A stretch of DNA of 13,949 bases from Gemmatimonadota bacterium. GTDB taxonomy: Bacteria; Gemmatimonadota; Gemmatimonadetes; Gemmatimonadales; GWC2-71-9. A program made the translations under genes and the position numbers. Shown here piece after piece: positions 12,884-13,949 of this stretch. Under the pieces are notes generated by a model. That model did no database searches. It saw only the letters and a program-made list of their open reading frames with translations, and was not told the origin of the DNA. Where the stretch lies: NCBI GenBank assembly GCA_003221985.1, contig QHUQ01000107.1:1-13949 (forward strand). Direction: 5' to 3'. Position 1 is the first letter of the stretch. The number at the start of each line of letters is the position of its first letter.

Positions 12884-13698
12884 CTCTTGAGCTGCCCGCG
12901 GAAAAAGCGGATCACGGCATTCCAGGCGCTGTCGGCGACCTCGGGCTTCTCGCGCGTGCGCAGGAAGCCGTGCCCGACGCCCGGATAGATGGCGTACGGA
13001 TACTCCTTGCCGGCGGCGTGCATCGCCGCGGCCGCATCGGGCAGTCCCGCATCGATGCGCGCATCGTTCTCCGCATAGACGCCCAGTCCCTTCGCGCGGA
13101 TCTTGGCCATGTCTGCCGGATTCGGGCTGGGGCCATAGCACACCACGAAAGCCTTGAGCTCCGGCGCATTCGTCGCATAACGGAAGCTCTGGCCGCCGCC
13201 CCAACAGAATCCGATGACGCCGATCTCGTTCGCGCGCACGGGACGCAAGGAGTTGACGTAGCGCCGGGTGGCATCGAGGTCCTGTGTCACCGTATCGGCG
13301 TTCAGTGTGGCGATCAGCTTGCGTGCTGAGTCCTGCGACGCGGGAGTGCCCCCGCGGCGCGACAACAGGTCCGGCGCGATCGCGACGAAGCCGTCCTTGG
13401 CGAGCTGCTCGGTCGTCTGCCGGATGAAGTCCGACATCCCGAAGATCTCGTGGATCACGATCACGGCGGGCGCGGGCTGCGGACGCTCCGGATACGCGAT
13501 GTAGGCGGTCACCGTATCCTTGCCGCTGGTGTACTTCACGTATTCAGCGTGAATATCGGGCGGCGAGAGGCGGCGAAGGGCGGCGAAGGGCGGCAAATTC
13601 ATCGCCGCGGTCGCCACGATCGCCACGCCGGCTATCACCCCTGCCTTTGCCGCCATTCGCCGCCACTCGCCGCCCTTCGCCGCCGTATTACCGTCCAT
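12880..13698 (-). CDS. Dienelactone hydrolase-family alpha/beta hydrolase, probably exported or membrane-anchored
   Basis: A 272-residue alpha/beta hydrolase. The DLH-type active site is complete: E84 in HEIFG, nucleophile C165 in GFCWGGG, D212 in ENDARID and H243 in GVGHGF, matching the Cys-Asp-His triad and glutamate of carboxymethylenebutenolidase. An N-terminal hydrophobic stretch (AGVIAGVAIVATAAM, 19-33) after basic residues looks like a signal or anchor, so it probably acts outside the cytoplasm; the substrate is unknown. The ATG (13696-13698) has GGAGG (13706-13710) seven bases upstream and overlaps the end of the sugar dehydrogenase gene by 11 bases, so the pair is co-transcribed. The signal-peptide region is encoded by a repeat hairpin: residues 5-18 from one arm, the hydrophobic core from the loop, and 34-47 from the other arm. 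Confidence 0.87.
   Translation of the reverse strand: MDGNTAAKGGEWRRMAAKAGVIAGVAIVATAAMNLPPFAALRRLSPPDIHAEYVKYTSGKDTVTAYIAYPERPQPAPAVIVIHEIFGMSDFIRQTTEQLAKDGFVAIAPDLLSRRGGTPASQDSARKLIATLNADTVTQDLDATRRYVNSLRPVRANEIGVIGFCWGGGQSFRYATNAPELKAFVVCYGPSPNPADMAKIRAKGLGVYAENDARIDAGLPDAAAAMHAAGKEYPYAIYPGVGHGFLRTREKPEVADSAWNAVIRFFRGQLKS
13558..13685. repeat. Inverted repeat built from four 10-bp units per arm, inside the hydrolase gene
   Basis: On the plus strand 13558-13597 is four tandem 10-bp units of the form NGGCGGCGAR, the last ending GGCGGCAAA. After a 48-base spacer, 13646-13685 holds four such units in reverse complement, its innermost unit also ending GGCGGCAAA when read on the minus strand. 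By direct comparison the arms match at 34 of 40 positions, differing mainly at the first and last base of the units. It covers the N-terminal signal region of the hydrolase gene. Ten-base units shift the reading frame each time, so the encoded protein is not repetitive. Confidence 0.92.
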
Positions 13699-13949
13699 AA
13701 GTCACCCTCCAGATCTTGCCACCCATGTCGTCGCTCACCAGCAGCGAGCCGTCCGGCAGGACCAGCAGGCCAACCGGCCGACCCCAGCGTGAGCCGTCGG
13801 GGCGCTGCCAGCCCACGATGAAGTCTTCGACGCCGGTGGCGCGCCGGCCACCGCTATTCATCTGCACGCGCACGACCTTGGCGCCCGTGGGGACGGACCG
13901 GTTCCAGGACCCGTGCAGCGTCATGAACGCAGCGCCGCGATACGCGCGG
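13688..13949 (-). CDS. PQQ-dependent sugar dehydrogenase (glucose/sorbosone dehydrogenase type), C-terminal part (partial)
   Basis: Only the last 86 or so residues are present; the gene enters from the right edge. The readable frame continues through the ATG at 13924 up to the window end (RAYRGAAFMTLHGSWNRSVP), so that ATG is internal, not the start. The YRGxAF-HGSWNRSxP segment, GWQRPDG, WGRPVGLLVLPDG and LLVSDDMGGKIWRVTY match the last blades of the beta-propeller of soluble PQQ-type sugar dehydrogenases (sorbosone dehydrogenase group), which oxidise sugars in the periplasm. Whether PQQ-binding residues are conserved cannot be judged from this part. It overlaps the start of the hydrolase gene by 11 bases, suggesting joint action on a periplasmic carbohydrate or lactone, which is only inferred. 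Confidence 0.85.
   Translation of the reverse strand, partial: RAYRGAAFMTLHGSWNRSVPTGAKVVRVQMNSGGRRATGVEDFIVGWQRPDGSRWGRPVGLLVLPDGSLLVSDDMGGKIWRVTYGR

Overview
This is high-GC, gene-dense bacterial DNA with nine or more genes packed end to end. Short-type ArgA, TAT-exported glycosylasparaginase, an S41-like protein with the STGQ/YPDGREF signature and apparent leaderless promoters together suggest a soil or sediment Gemmatimonadota-like organism, possibly a metagenome-assembled genome. This is inference from gene style; no rRNA or other phylogenetic marker is present.

Left half, minus strand (about 6544 down to 1): one run of nine genes, almost all overlapping or nearly touching. In transcription order: a dolichol-phosphate-mannose-synthase-like glycosyltransferase, a small zinc-finger anti-sigma-like membrane protein, an exported protein of unknown function, nicotinate phosphoribosyltransferase (pncB), argC, argB, argD, a short argA-type N-acetylglutamate synthase, and (after 75 bp) the start of a nicotinamidase-like cysteine hydrolase. 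Four consecutive steps of ornithine/arginine synthesis (glutamate to N-acetylornithine) are therefore flanked by genes for NAD salvage. The argC 5' end is abnormal: a good ribosome-binding site and ATG are out of frame with the rest of the gene, and the NADP-binding glycine motif is missing.

Middle, plus strand (6600-8764): a TAT-exported N4-(N-acetylglucosaminyl)asparaginase-like Ntn hydrolase, then an Omp85-type outer-membrane barrel with no standard start codon. These converge on a lysine/saccharopine-dehydrogenase-like gene (minus), which is divergent from a TetR regulator (plus).

Right part (10565-13949): a membrane-anchored metallophosphoesterase (minus) and an S41-like protein lacking the expected catalytic serine (plus) are divergent and share overlapping start codons in one CATG. 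The S41-like gene converges with a dienelactone-hydrolase-like gene (minus), which follows the 3' end of a PQQ-type sugar dehydrogenase.

The most unusual structure is a set of three large inverted repeats. One, with 22-bp perfect arms, sits between the convergent TetR and phosphoesterase genes. Two others lie inside coding sequences and are built from four short tandem units in each arm (8 bp in the phosphoesterase gene, 10 bp in the hydrolase gene). Unit lengths that are not multiples of three show these are DNA-level elements. Two convergent gene pairs share a palindromic CTAG as both stop codons. No gene-free stretch exceeds 300 bases; the longest are the 75 bp at 158-232, the 65 bp at 9898-9963 and the 63 bp at 10573-10635. 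I saw no tRNA, rRNA, CRISPR array or transposase gene.
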